Part shown: one piece after another, positions 54,548-62,359 of the stretch
Layout: each line of letters begins with the position of its first letter
Position numbering within the stretch: position 1 is the first letter of the stretch
From: Reichenbachiella agariperforans
Lineage (GTDB): Bacteria; Bacteroidota; Bacteroidia; Cytophagales; Cyclobacteriaceae
Assembly: GCF_900142205.1 (NCBI RefSeq)
Contig: NZ_FRAA01000010.1
Span: 88,232 to 152,231, forward strand
Direction of reading: 5' to 3'
Length of the DNA stretch: 64,000 bases
Notes under the pieces: model-generated
What the model saw: only the letters and a program-made list of their open reading frames with translations
What the model was told of the DNA's origin: nothing
Database searches by the model: none
Position numbers and translations under genes: made by a program

Positions 54548-55497
54548 ATAATCCTCTTGTTTCTATCTTACTACCCGCCTACAATGCGGCTCCATACATC
54601 AAAGAGGCGATAGATAGTCTTTTGAATCAAACTTATGAAAATTTTGAATTGTTGATAGCCGATGACGCATCTACGGATTCCACTAGAGCGATAATTGATT
54701 CCTACAAAGATTCCAGAGTAAAAACATTTCACAATTCCGTCAATCTTAAGAAACCAAGGACTGTTCAAAATCTATTTGAAAACTGTACAGGGGCAATAAT
54801 AACCATACATGATGCAGATGACATTAGTCATCCAACAAGATTTGAAGAAATCATTCCAATATTTAAAAAGAGAACAGACATTTATATGTGTGGTCATGAA
54901 ATAGAAAGAGTCACAGAAAAAGGTACTCCACTCGGCTTGTTCAGAAAAAAAGCAACTGACTCAGGAAAAATAATAGAAATGATGCGCAGGGACAATACTG
55001 ATGGAGATGCTTCGGTCTTCATCAGAAGGGAAGTACTGGAGCAACTAGGGGTAATTTACAGGCCTTATTTCCAGAATAACATGGACTATGATCTAGCTCT
55101 TAGAATTATAGAAAATTACAAAACCACAAACATACAAAAGTCATTATATTACTATAGAAACGTTCCAAACTCAATATCCAAAGGTATCCCTACCTATCAC
55201 AAATTAATCACTCAACAGGTAACACAACACCTTGCAAAAGAAAGAGAATCAGGGAAAAAAGACGCCCTCGAACGCGAAGACTTGGCATTTATCAAGGACC
55301 TTGAAAGAAAGTTTTCTCAGCCATACCTTCTAGATAAAACTTTGCACTTAAGAAAGATGGCTGAGTTTTTTATGTATGTAAAGATGAATAAATCTGCTAT
55401 CAACTACATGTACTTAGCCATTAGACAAGAACCTTTAAAAATCAGTAACTGGCGAACACTACAATACTGTATAAGAAAAACACTCTTTAAGTTTTGA
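54544..55497 (+). CDS. GT2-type glycosyltransferase
   Basis: The 317-residue GT-A enzyme begins PLVSILLPAYNAAPYIKEAIDSLLNQTYENFELLIADDASTDSTRAIID, the family 2 nucleotide-sugar-binding start. HDADDISHP contains the metal-binding DxD, and the acceptor-side DGDASVFIRRE is present. It adds an inverting linkage to the growing glycan. It is coupled to both neighbours by 4-bp overlaps. Confidence 0.93.
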   Translation: MNNPLVSILLPAYNAAPYIKEAIDSLLNQTYENFELLIADDASTDSTRAIIDSYKDSRVKTFHNSVNLKKPRTVQNLFENCTGAIITIHDADDISHPTRFEEIIPIFKKRTDIYMCGHEIERVTEKGTPLGLFRKKATDSGKIIEMMRRDNTDGDASVFIRREVLEQLGVIYRPYFQNNMDYDLALRIIENYKTTNIQKSLYYYRNVPNSISKGIPTYHKLITQQVTQHLAKERESGKKDALEREDLAFIKDLERKFSQPYLLDKTLHLRKMAEFFMYVKMNKSAINYMYLAIRQEPLKISNWRTLQYCIRKTLFKF

Positions 55498-56609
55498 ACA
55501 TCCTCCATATCACCACATGGTACCCCACGCATAAAAATCCAAAATCTGCACTTTGGGTTCAAAGACACATCGAGGCTCTGGCGCAATCAAGATGCAAAAA
55601 CACAACCTATCATTTAGAGGTCAACAAAGGAGATTTTCAACTGAGTCTTGGTAAACGCGAAATTCTTGGTAATAAAAGCTATAGACTAATCAGTTCGTTC
55701 TTGCCTTGGTTCTTGATGGAGGTTATCTCCATCATACTACTTTCTTGGATCCTATGGAAGGAACGAAATGGCAACTATAATCTCATCAACTTCCACATCG
55801 CCTACCCTAACCTCACCTACTGGCACTGGATCAAACGATGGGTCAAGACACCTGTAGTGATCACCGAGCATTGGAGTGCCTATCACGAAAACTTTGGGCT
55901 TGCAGATGCCAACAAATTACCGCGTATCCAGCATATTTTTCATCAGCAGATTCCCGTTATCGCAGTATCTCATGCTTTGATTCAGGACATCAAAAGCTTC
56001 AGCAATGCAGACTTCCCTTCCTATGTTGTCCCAAACATTGTAGACACTACTCTCTTTTTCCACAACCCCAATATCAAACCTACACCTCATCGGTTTTTCA
56101 TGATCAGCCAATGGAAAACACCAAAAGACCCATTTGCAGTAATTGAAAGTTTTGCGCAGTATGTTTCTCAATTCCCAGAAGCAAGGCTAAGAATTGGAGG
56201 TTATGGCCCACAACTCCAAGAGATGCAAAATTTAGTAAAAAATCTATCTTTACCCCCCCATGTGGACTGGCTTGGAACACTTGACTCTAAGGACATTGCT
56301 AACGAAATGAATGCCGCCGCTGCATTTATCCACCTATCTAACTACGAAACTTTCTCTGTGGTCTGCGCAGAGGCTGTTTGCTGTGGCTGCCCAGTCATTG
56401 CTTCTAATATTGGCGGCATACCTGAGTTCATAGACAATAGTAATGGAGTATTAATTGACCATAAAAACAAACTACTTGATTCGTTATTGACTTTGAGCAA
56501 CAAAGACTGGAATCGAAAAACATCTGCTACCACAGCAAATAAGAGATTCTCAATTATCCCAATAGGCATTCGATACTTGGCCTCTCTTTCATCTATAATT
56601 AAACAATAA
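55494..56609 (+). CDS. GT4-type glycosyltransferase
   Basis: The 371-residue protein starts with TTG within the previous stop (TTGA) and opens MNILHITTWYPTHKNPKSALWVQRHIEAL. The acceptor-side VITEHWSAYHENFG is present, and the C-domain has RFFMISQWKTPKDPFAVIESF. Its E-x7-E region is SNYETFSVVCAEAVCCGCPVIASNIGG. It is a retaining GT-B enzyme of family 4. It is the last gene of the compact run that begins at 44905. Confidence 0.92.
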   Translation: MNILHITTWYPTHKNPKSALWVQRHIEALAQSRCKNTTYHLEVNKGDFQLSLGKREILGNKSYRLISSFLPWFLMEVISIILLSWILWKERNGNYNLINFHIAYPNLTYWHWIKRWVKTPVVITEHWSAYHENFGLADANKLPRIQHIFHQQIPVIAVSHALIQDIKSFSNADFPSYVVPNIVDTTLFFHNPNIKPTPHRFFMISQWKTPKDPFAVIESFAQYVSQFPEARLRIGGYGPQLQEMQNLVKNLSLPPHVDWLGTLDSKDIANEMNAAAAFIHLSNYETFSVVCAEAVCCGCPVIASNIGGIPEFIDNSNGVLIDHKNKLLDSLLTLSNKDWNRKTSATTANKRFSIIPIGIRYLASLSSIIKQ

Positions 56610-56871
56610 TTTCTCCTGCTCTTTCTATTTACCCCTAAACTAGACACCTCCAAGGCAGCCTTATCCCCAATACCACATCCAGATATTGACAAAATACTTC
56701 AAAATCCTGCACCCCGTCAAAAAAGTCTCTCATTGACTTTTCTAGCAATGTTCTTCCCCCTAATTTAAATCCTGACACTACTAGTAAACACCTGATTATC
56801 TTATCTATAGGACACATTTTAATCACGCTGTTTCTGCCAGAGTCACGATTATTTTTTTCACCTTAACAAAC

Positions 56872-57576
56872 ATGATTATGTCAAAAGACAGCTATGATGC
56901 ATTGCTGCCTGAGATCGAAGCGATCTCTGATGCAGACACCAAAATTCCCAACATGCCGATAGACAAGTACGCCCAAGAGGCCGCCAATCTGGAAGTATGG
57001 AGCCTAGGCGACATCCCCGAACTCACGCCTGTGGGTGTCCCACAATCAACGTTCGATGCACTGCCCGCCCGAACGGGTGCCCTACGCCACGCCCAGAGTG
57101 TCTGGATGAAAGACCGGTATGGCAGAGAAGAAGCCCGACACCAGTGGGATACAGAGAGCCCACTGGTGATTAAGCTGAAAAACGAATTGGAACATGCCTT
57201 TCGTTATGGGTTTCGCAAACGTCCAGACCTGCTCGCCAAGGTACAGGTCATAGAAGAGGGTACAGGAAACGAAGATTTAGTCCAAGACCTGAGTGATCTC
57301 TCCGTATTGGGCAAAAACAACCTGGACTTGCTAACTAGCATAGGTGTCACGGCAGAAAAACTCGATGAAGCAGCGACCAAGAGTGCCGAAATGAGTGCAC
57401 TACTAGCCGCCACGACGGGAGAAGCCGCCGAAAACAACAGTGCCAAAATTCTAAGAGACAAAGCCTACACGTTGCTCAAACAAGCCGTAGACGAGATACG
57501 CGCAGCAGGGAAATTTGTCTTCTGGAAGGATGCCAAACGCCTCAAGGGGTATAGAAGTGCCTACCACAGCAGATAA
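56872..57576 (+). CDS. helical protein of unknown function
   Basis: The 234-residue soluble protein may start at 56872 or at a second ATG at 56878. I recognise no named family. It is almost all helical, with LPARTGALRHAQSVWMKDRYGREEARHQWDTESPLVIKLKNELEHAFRYGFRKRPDLLAKVQ and a C-terminal IRAAGKFVFWKDAKRLKGYRSAYHSR. The gene is richer in GC than the genes before it and breaks the glycan cluster. A phased CCCGGGA array starts 17 bases after its stop, and a strong terminator follows. Confidence 0.75.
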   Translation: MIMSKDSYDALLPEIEAISDADTKIPNMPIDKYAQEAANLEVWSLGDIPELTPVGVPQSTFDALPARTGALRHAQSVWMKDRYGREEARHQWDTESPLVIKLKNELEHAFRYGFRKRPDLLAKVQVIEEGTGNEDLVQDLSDLSVLGKNNLDLLTSIGVTAEKLDEAATKSAEMSALLAATTGEAAENNSAKILRDKAYTLLKQAVDEIRAAGKFVFWKDAKRLKGYRSAYHSR

Positions 57577-57593
57577 AACACGCCTCCTGGCAT

Positions 57594-57704
57594 CCGGGAA
57601 GCATAAAAAGTCTCCCGGGACGCACGCTAACCCTCCCGGGAAAGGGTCAAAACCACCCGGGACGACCACTGACCGTTCCGGGACACTGAAAAATCACCCG
57701 GGGA
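57594..57704. repeat. six CCCGGGA-type palindromes phased every 21 bp
   Basis: CCGGGA occurs at 57594, 57615, 57636, 57657 and 57678, each exactly 21 bases apart. A sixth variant (CCCGGGGA) is at 57697-57704. Sequences between the cores are unrelated. The 21-bp period equals two helical turns. One plus frame reads it as seven-residue PG(K/T) repeats, but that frame is offset from the upstream gene. Confidence 0.85.
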
Positions 57705-57775
57705 AGAATAATATTTTGAATAAACTTAAATAATATCAATTTTTCGGAATATTATTCCCTAACAGTATGTTTTAT

Positions 57776-57811
57776 AGACCTAACAGGTTTTGAAAACCTG
57801 TTAGGTCTTTT
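57776..57811 (+). terminator. intrinsic terminator after the unknown gene
   Basis: AGACCTAACAGGTTTT pairs exactly with AAAACCTGTTAGGTCT around a single central G, and is followed by TTTT. The innermost pairs must open to form the loop. Confidence 0.85.
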
Positions 57812-57884
57812 ATGTATGAAACAGTTCAAAACCCACCGGCAGCAGAAATGCTAAGTAGCTAGCCTCGGCTCTCACCGCTGAGGG

Positions 57885-59172
57885 ATAACCCGATCTAGTC
57901 GGGTTATGACGAGTTACGAGCCCCCACGTCATTACACGACAAGGACGAGGCACGAGGACGCAGATCGGGTAATCCCCCACTGACCGCAAAATGACAGAAA
58001 AGCCAACACCTGATCTCACCGATAGAGATAGCCCGATCTCACGTCGGGCTATGACGAAATAGCGGAAGGGGGTATGATAATGATCAGAAGCAGTAGACCC
58101 TTAATAAGTTAAACGCTCATCCCATCTCACTGACCTGATCAAACAAATCCACCCGATCAGGGTTGAACCCGTCGATCAGCTCCCATTTCCATTCTCGTTT
58201 ATACTTCTTAAGTCGCTTTTCTCTAGCAATGGCACTTTTGATATCCGTGAAAATTTCATAATAGAGCAAGTCCACACAGTTGTACCTGTGAGTAAAGGCG
58301 GATCCATGACCTGACTTATGTTGATAGGCACGTGTATAAAGATCTGCCGTCACACCGATGTATAGCACCGTTCGATGTACGTTGGACATGATGTAGATAT
58401 ACCCTCCCTTTGCGCGTGACATGGATAAATATAATAATTTTCCTCATGGGACGAACCCGAAAAACAACCACCGTCATTACCCGACAAGGACGAGGCACGA
58501 GGACGCAGATCGGGTAATCTCCCACTAATCGCAAAATGACAGAAAAGCCAACACCTGAACTCACCGTCATTACACAAAAGGGCGAGGCACGAAATACAAC
58601 CACCGTCATTACACGACAAGGACGAGGTACGAGGACGCAGATCGGGTAATCTCCCACTGACCGCAGAAGGACAGAAAAGCCAACACCTGAACTCACCGAT
58701 AGAGATAGCCCGATCTCACGTCGGGCGATGACGAAGTAAGATCTGACTGACAACAAACAAGCTCCGTCTCTGAAACATCATCACCAAAAACCCACCGTCA
58801 TTACCCGACAAGGACGAGGTACGAGGACGCAGATCGGGTAATCTCCCACTGACCGCAGAAGGACAGAAAAGCCAACACCTGAACTCACCTATAGGGGATA
58901 GCCCGATCTCACGTCGGACTATGACGGAGTAGGATCTGACTGACAGCAAACAAGCTCCGTCTCTGAAACATCATCACCAAAAACCCACCGTCATTACACA
59001 AAAGGGCGAGGCACGAAATACAACCACCGTCATTACCCGACAAGGACGAGGTACGAGGACGCAGATCGGGTAATCCCCCACTGACCGCAGAAGGACAGAA
59101 AAGCCAACACCTGAACTCACCGATAGGGGATAGCCCGATCTCACGTCGAGCTATGACGAAGTAGGATCTGAC
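57885..59172. repeat. array of five GC-rich palindromic repeat copies
   Basis: Five copies begin near 57935, 58471, 58603, 58794 and 59026. Each holds an ATTACCCGA...TCGGGTAAT palindrome and the internal word GACAAGGACGAGG. A shared tail (AGAAAAGCCAACACCTGA) and, in most copies, a second palindrome AGCCCGA-TCTCACG-TCGGGCT followed by ATGACG complete the unit. Two shorter derivatives lie at about 58564 and 58988. A GIY-YIG gene is inserted between the first and second copies. Open frames across the array are translations of the repeat. Confidence 0.85.
58117..58422 (-). CDS. GIY-YIG nuclease family protein
   Basis: The 101-residue protein is one GIY-YIG domain: GYIYIMSN at residues 7-14, LYIGVTADLYTRAYQHKSG with the catalytic Arg, and YYEIFTDIKSAIAREKRLKKYKREWKWELI with the metal-binding Glu. 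The last eight residues or so are a variable tail. Small stand-alone GIY-YIG proteins of this type (UPF0213/YhbQ-like) have no established function. The gene lies inside the palindromic repeat array, about 50 bp from copies on each side. Confidence 0.9.
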   Translation of the reverse strand: MSRAKGGYIYIMSNVHRTVLYIGVTADLYTRAYQHKSGHGSAFTHRYNCVDLLYYEIFTDIKSAIAREKRLKKYKREWKWELIDGFNPDRVDLFDQVSEMG

Positions 59173-59190
59173 TGACACAAACAACCGAGG

Positions 59191-59227
59191 CAAACTTTCC
59201 CAAAGTTTGGAACTTTTGGAAAGTTTG
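59191..59227. repeat. 17-bp hairpin of AAAGTTTG units
   Basis: CAAACTTTCC pairs with GGAAAGTTTG, and the inner CAAAGTT with AACTTTTG, giving about 17 bp with one mismatch and a three-base loop. It lies about 30 bp before the glycosyltransferase start. It looks like a Bacteroidota intergenic palindrome and could also end transcription from the left. Confidence 0.75.
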
Positions 59228-59258
59228 AATCACCAAGTAATATTTATCTTGCAGCTTG

Positions 59259-60350
59259 ATGAAACTCAGAGACCAAAACATCCTACTGATCTCTCCCGAA
59301 CCTTGGGATCATATCTTCGTGTCGAAGCATCACTATGCACGACACCTCGCGGAGCGGGGCAACCGGGTAGTGTTTGCCAATCCTGCGGGGGACCGCTGGC
59401 AGTTGAAGGACTCTGGTGTTGCAGGCCTACAGGTGTTGGATTACCCCAAATTCGTCAAGGGGCTGAGAAAACTCCCGACTTGGGTGAGTCAGCGACTCAT
59501 TCGTCACAAGTTGAAACAAATCGAAAAACACTGTGACCTGACATTTGATCTCATCTGGTCTTTTGACAATTCGGTATTCTTTGACTTTACCCTGCTGGAC
59601 ACCTACAACATTTCGCACATCGTCGATTTGAATCAGGATTTCGAAACCGCCAAAGCCGCTCGTACTGCTGATATATGTTTCTACACCACCCAACATATCG
59701 GTGACCGCCTTTCGCAGTTCAACCCCAACACCCGCTTCATCAACCATGGCTACAATGCCAAGCCCTCACCCAGTCCCAAAACACTACCAGGTGCGCACGC
59801 CACCAAGGTGCTCTATGCAGGCAATCTCAACATGCCCTATTTGGATTGGCAACACATGTATGAGGCTATCATCCAAAACGCCCAAGCAGACTTCATCTTC
59901 CTAGGACCCTTGATCAAAGAACAATCCAACCAAAATCCAACCTGGAAATACCTGACTGACCTACTCCACCACGAAAGAACATACTTTTTGGGCAAAGTCC
60001 CTGCTGACGAACTCCCCGCCTACTATGCCGCAGCAGACATCCTAACCATCTGCTACCAAGAAAAGCATCACGATGATCAAGCCAATCCCCACAAAATGAT
60101 GGAGTATCTCGGCACAGGAAAGATGATCGCAGCAACCTACACAGAGGTTTTTGCCCAATACAAGTCTCCCATCCTATCCATGAGCCAAAGCAACACAGAC
60201 TTTGGTCTACAAATCAGTGAGTGCATCATCCACGCCAAAGAATGGAGTGATGGGTCATGGCAACAAAAACGCAAAGCCATCGCCCAAGACAACAGCTACA
60301 GTCGACAAATCGATCGAATTGAAAAACTGACCCCTACTTCCCATGTCTGA
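59259..60350 (+). CDS. GT-B fold glycosyltransferase
   Basis: The 363-residue protein starts at the ATG at 59259, preceded directly by a TTG that is a less likely start. It opens MKLRDQNILLISPEPWDHIFVSKHHYARHLAERGNRVVFANP. The C-domain has ATKVLYAGNLNMPYLDW, TYFLGKVPADELPAYYAAADILTICYQ and NPHKMMEYLGTGKMIAATYTEV. It is a retaining GT-B enzyme that resumes the glycan cluster after the repeat array. It overlaps the next gene by 8 bp. Confidence 0.9.
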   Translation: MKLRDQNILLISPEPWDHIFVSKHHYARHLAERGNRVVFANPAGDRWQLKDSGVAGLQVLDYPKFVKGLRKLPTWVSQRLIRHKLKQIEKHCDLTFDLIWSFDNSVFFDFTLLDTYNISHIVDLNQDFETAKAARTADICFYTTQHIGDRLSQFNPNTRFINHGYNAKPSPSPKTLPGAHATKVLYAGNLNMPYLDWQHMYEAIIQNAQADFIFLGPLIKEQSNQNPTWKYLTDLLHHERTYFLGKVPADELPAYYAAADILTICYQEKHHDDQANPHKMMEYLGTGKMIAATYTEVFAQYKSPILSMSQSNTDFGLQISECIIHAKEWSDGSWQQKRKAIAQDNSYSRQIDRIEKLTPTSHV

Positions 60351-61155
60351 ATTGGTCTCGATCATCATGCCCGTGTACAATGCGGAAAAATACGTGGCAG
60401 AAGCCATCGATTCGGTCTTGGCACAAAGCCATACCAACTGGGAGCTGCTCATCATCAACGACGGCAGCACAGACCGATCTGCAGAGATCATCCGAGGGTA
60501 TCAAGATCCACGCATTCATTATTTCTCTCAAAAAAATCAAGGAGTGAGTGCAGCTAGAAACGTAGGACTAGCCCACATGAAGGGCGACTACTTTTGCTTT
60601 TTGGATGGGGATGATTGCTTTCCTCCCGACAGTCTAGCGAATCGGTTGATGGTCTTCAAAAACAACAGCCAAGTGGCGTTTGTAGATGGACGAGTGAGTT
60701 CGAGAGACGAACAGATGACGCAAGAAGTCACCCAATGGACACCTAACTTTGAAGGAGAACCCCTCGAAGACTTGGTTTCCTTGACAGGAAAATCCTTTTT
60801 TGGCATCACATGGATGATCAAAAGAGAAACAGAAAAAAACTACGCCTTTGACCGAACATTGACACATGGAGAAGACTTATGGTTTTACATCCAAATGGCA
60901 AAGGGTAAGGAATATCGCTTCACAACAAGCACCTCCTACCTCAGAAGGCTCGTAGATGGCTCTGCCATGTCCAACCTCGATGGGCTTGCCAAGGGCTATA
61001 CCGATCTCGAAGAGAAACTTATGTCTTTGAATCTTCCTTCGCAACTGATCAAGGCCTTTCGATCAAAAAGAAAAAGCATCATGCTAAAAAGCTACTTACG
61101 TGTAGGAAGACTATATTCAGCATTAAACTACTACTTCAAACCTGACAGATTTTAG
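60343..61155 (+). CDS. GT2-type glycosyltransferase
   Basis: The 270-residue GT-A enzyme opens ELVSIIMPVYNAEKYVAEAIDSVLAQSHTNWELLIINDGSTDRSAEIIRG and has FLDGDD as the metal-binding DxD. GEDLWFYIQMAKG provides the catalytic base region of inverting family 2 enzymes. Its 3' end overlaps a hairpin at 61138-61172, so the operon may be partly terminated here. Confidence 0.93.
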   Translation: MSELVSIIMPVYNAEKYVAEAIDSVLAQSHTNWELLIINDGSTDRSAEIIRGYQDPRIHYFSQKNQGVSAARNVGLAHMKGDYFCFLDGDDCFPPDSLANRLMVFKNNSQVAFVDGRVSSRDEQMTQEVTQWTPNFEGEPLEDLVSLTGKSFFGITWMIKRETEKNYAFDRTLTHGEDLWFYIQMAKGKEYRFTTSTSYLRRLVDGSAMSNLDGLAKGYTDLEEKLMSLNLPSQLIKAFRSKRKSIMLKSYLRVGRLYSALNYYFKPDRF

Positions 61156-61172
61156 AAACCTGTCAGGTTTTG
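61138..61172 (+). terminator. hairpin overlapping the end of the GT2 gene
   Basis: AAACCTGACAG pairs with CTGTCAGGTTT across an 11-base loop, followed by one or two further T. The left arm lies in the last codons of the GT2 gene. It is similar in type to the hairpin at 57776. Termination may be partial, because the next gene follows in 20 bases. Confidence 0.6.
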
Positions 61173-61192
61173 TTGCATATCTTGCACACACG

Positions 61193-62359
61193 ATGAACAT
61201 TCTATTTTTCGGATACTGGGGAGCCAACGAAGGGCTCAGTCAAGCGACCATCAATCCACATTTGGAATTGTTGGCTAATATGGAATCCGTAGCGCGAATC
61301 AGCTATGTATCCATCGAGCGTCAAACGGAAACGCAATACCATATCCCCAACCACCCCAAAATCGAGCATTGTCCCTACATTTCGTTTCAAGGCATACGGC
61401 TTGTGTCCAAAGCAAGCGACTTCACTTTACTCCCCTTGTACCTGATCCGTTTGGTTCGTCGGGAGAAGATAGACTTGCTCATGTGCCGTAGTTCATTGGC
61501 AGGAGGCATAGGCTATTGGGTACATCGATGGACGAGAGTACCTTTCACCGTGGAGTCATTCGAACCCCATGCTGACTACATGAAAGAGTTGGGTATTTGG
61601 TCAAAATCTGGCATCAGTTACCGTTTGCAAAAACATCTCGAAGAAAAGCAGAAAAAGCATGCGCTCCACCTCATGCCTGTGACTCACGCGCACAAAAACA
61701 AACTCGTAGCAGAGGGAATCCCCACGGACAAAATATCCGTGATGCCCTGTGCTGTAGACCATGAACGCTTTGCCTACTCAGAAAGTGACCGAGAGACCCT
61801 CAGAAACCAACTGGGCATAGCTAGTACTGCAACTGTAGGCATCTACGTCGGAAAATTTGGAGATATCTACTGGGACAAAGAAGCGTTTACGCTGTTCAAA
61901 AGTGCTTTCTCCTATTTCGAAGAATTTCACTTGCTCCTACTCAGTCCGCATACCCAAGCTTTCGTAGAACAACGCTGCGAAGAGTTCGAAATCCCAAACA
62001 GCAAAGTACACCACAGTCTCGTGCCACATGCTGAGGTCCCTCAGTATCTCAGCGCGGCTGATTTTGCCTTTTCTACAGTTAAACCTACTCCCTACAGACG
62101 TTTTTGTTCCCCCATCAAAAATGGAGAGTACTGGGCCAATGGTTTGCCTATTGTCAGCCCTCAAGGGATAGGAGATGACAGTGAGATCATTCGAAATGAG
62201 AATGGCGGTGTAGTGACAGAGGACACTGGATCCGTAAATTGGCTTACGCTCAATCACTTAATTGTACCCAACCGGGCTACTCATATAGTAGAGTTGTCAA
62301 AAAAATATAGAAATTTGCAAATCGTTAGTAACAACTACAAATCCATTGTCAAAAAATAA
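61193..62359 (+). CDS. GT4-type glycosyltransferase
   Basis: The 388-residue GT-B protein opens MNILFFGYWGANEGLSQATINPHLELLANME and has FTVESFEPHADYMKELGIW. The C-domain has ATVGIYVGKFGDIYWDKEAF and a donor-binding region STVKPTPYRRFCSPIKNGEYWANGLPIVSPQGIGDD, where the second Glu of E-x7-E is kept. It ends by overlapping the sulfotransferase gene by 14 bp. Confidence 0.88.
   Translation: MNILFFGYWGANEGLSQATINPHLELLANMESVARISYVSIERQTETQYHIPNHPKIEHCPYISFQGIRLVSKASDFTLLPLYLIRLVRREKIDLLMCRSSLAGGIGYWVHRWTRVPFTVESFEPHADYMKELGIWSKSGISYRLQKHLEEKQKKHALHLMPVTHAHKNKLVAEGIPTDKISVMPCAVDHERFAYSESDRETLRNQLGIASTATVGIYVGKFGDIYWDKEAFTLFKSAFSYFEEFHLLLLSPHTQAFVEQRCEEFEIPNSKVHHSLVPHAEVPQYLSAADFAFSTVKPTPYRRFCSPIKNGEYWANGLPIVSPQGIGDDSEIIRNENGGVVTEDTGSVNWLTLNHLIVPNRATHIVELSKKYRNLQIVSNNYKSIVKK

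Noticed and set aside
57594..57704. CRISPR array at the CCCGGGA sites
   Set aside because: The shared cores are only 6-7 bp with 14-15 bp between them, far outside CRISPR geometry.
57515..57733. Plus-strand frame with seven-residue PG repeats
   Set aside because: It starts inside the 56872 gene in a different frame with no start signal; a frameshift product is possible but not supported directly.
58316..59193. Several minus-strand frames sharing RSYFVIARREIGLS and LPDLRPR segments
   Set aside because: They are translations of the palindromic repeat copies; similarity between them comes from the DNA repeat.
59207..59536. Plus-strand 109-codon frame before the glycosyltransferase
   Set aside because: It lies mostly inside the glycosyltransferase gene in another frame and begins in a hairpin.
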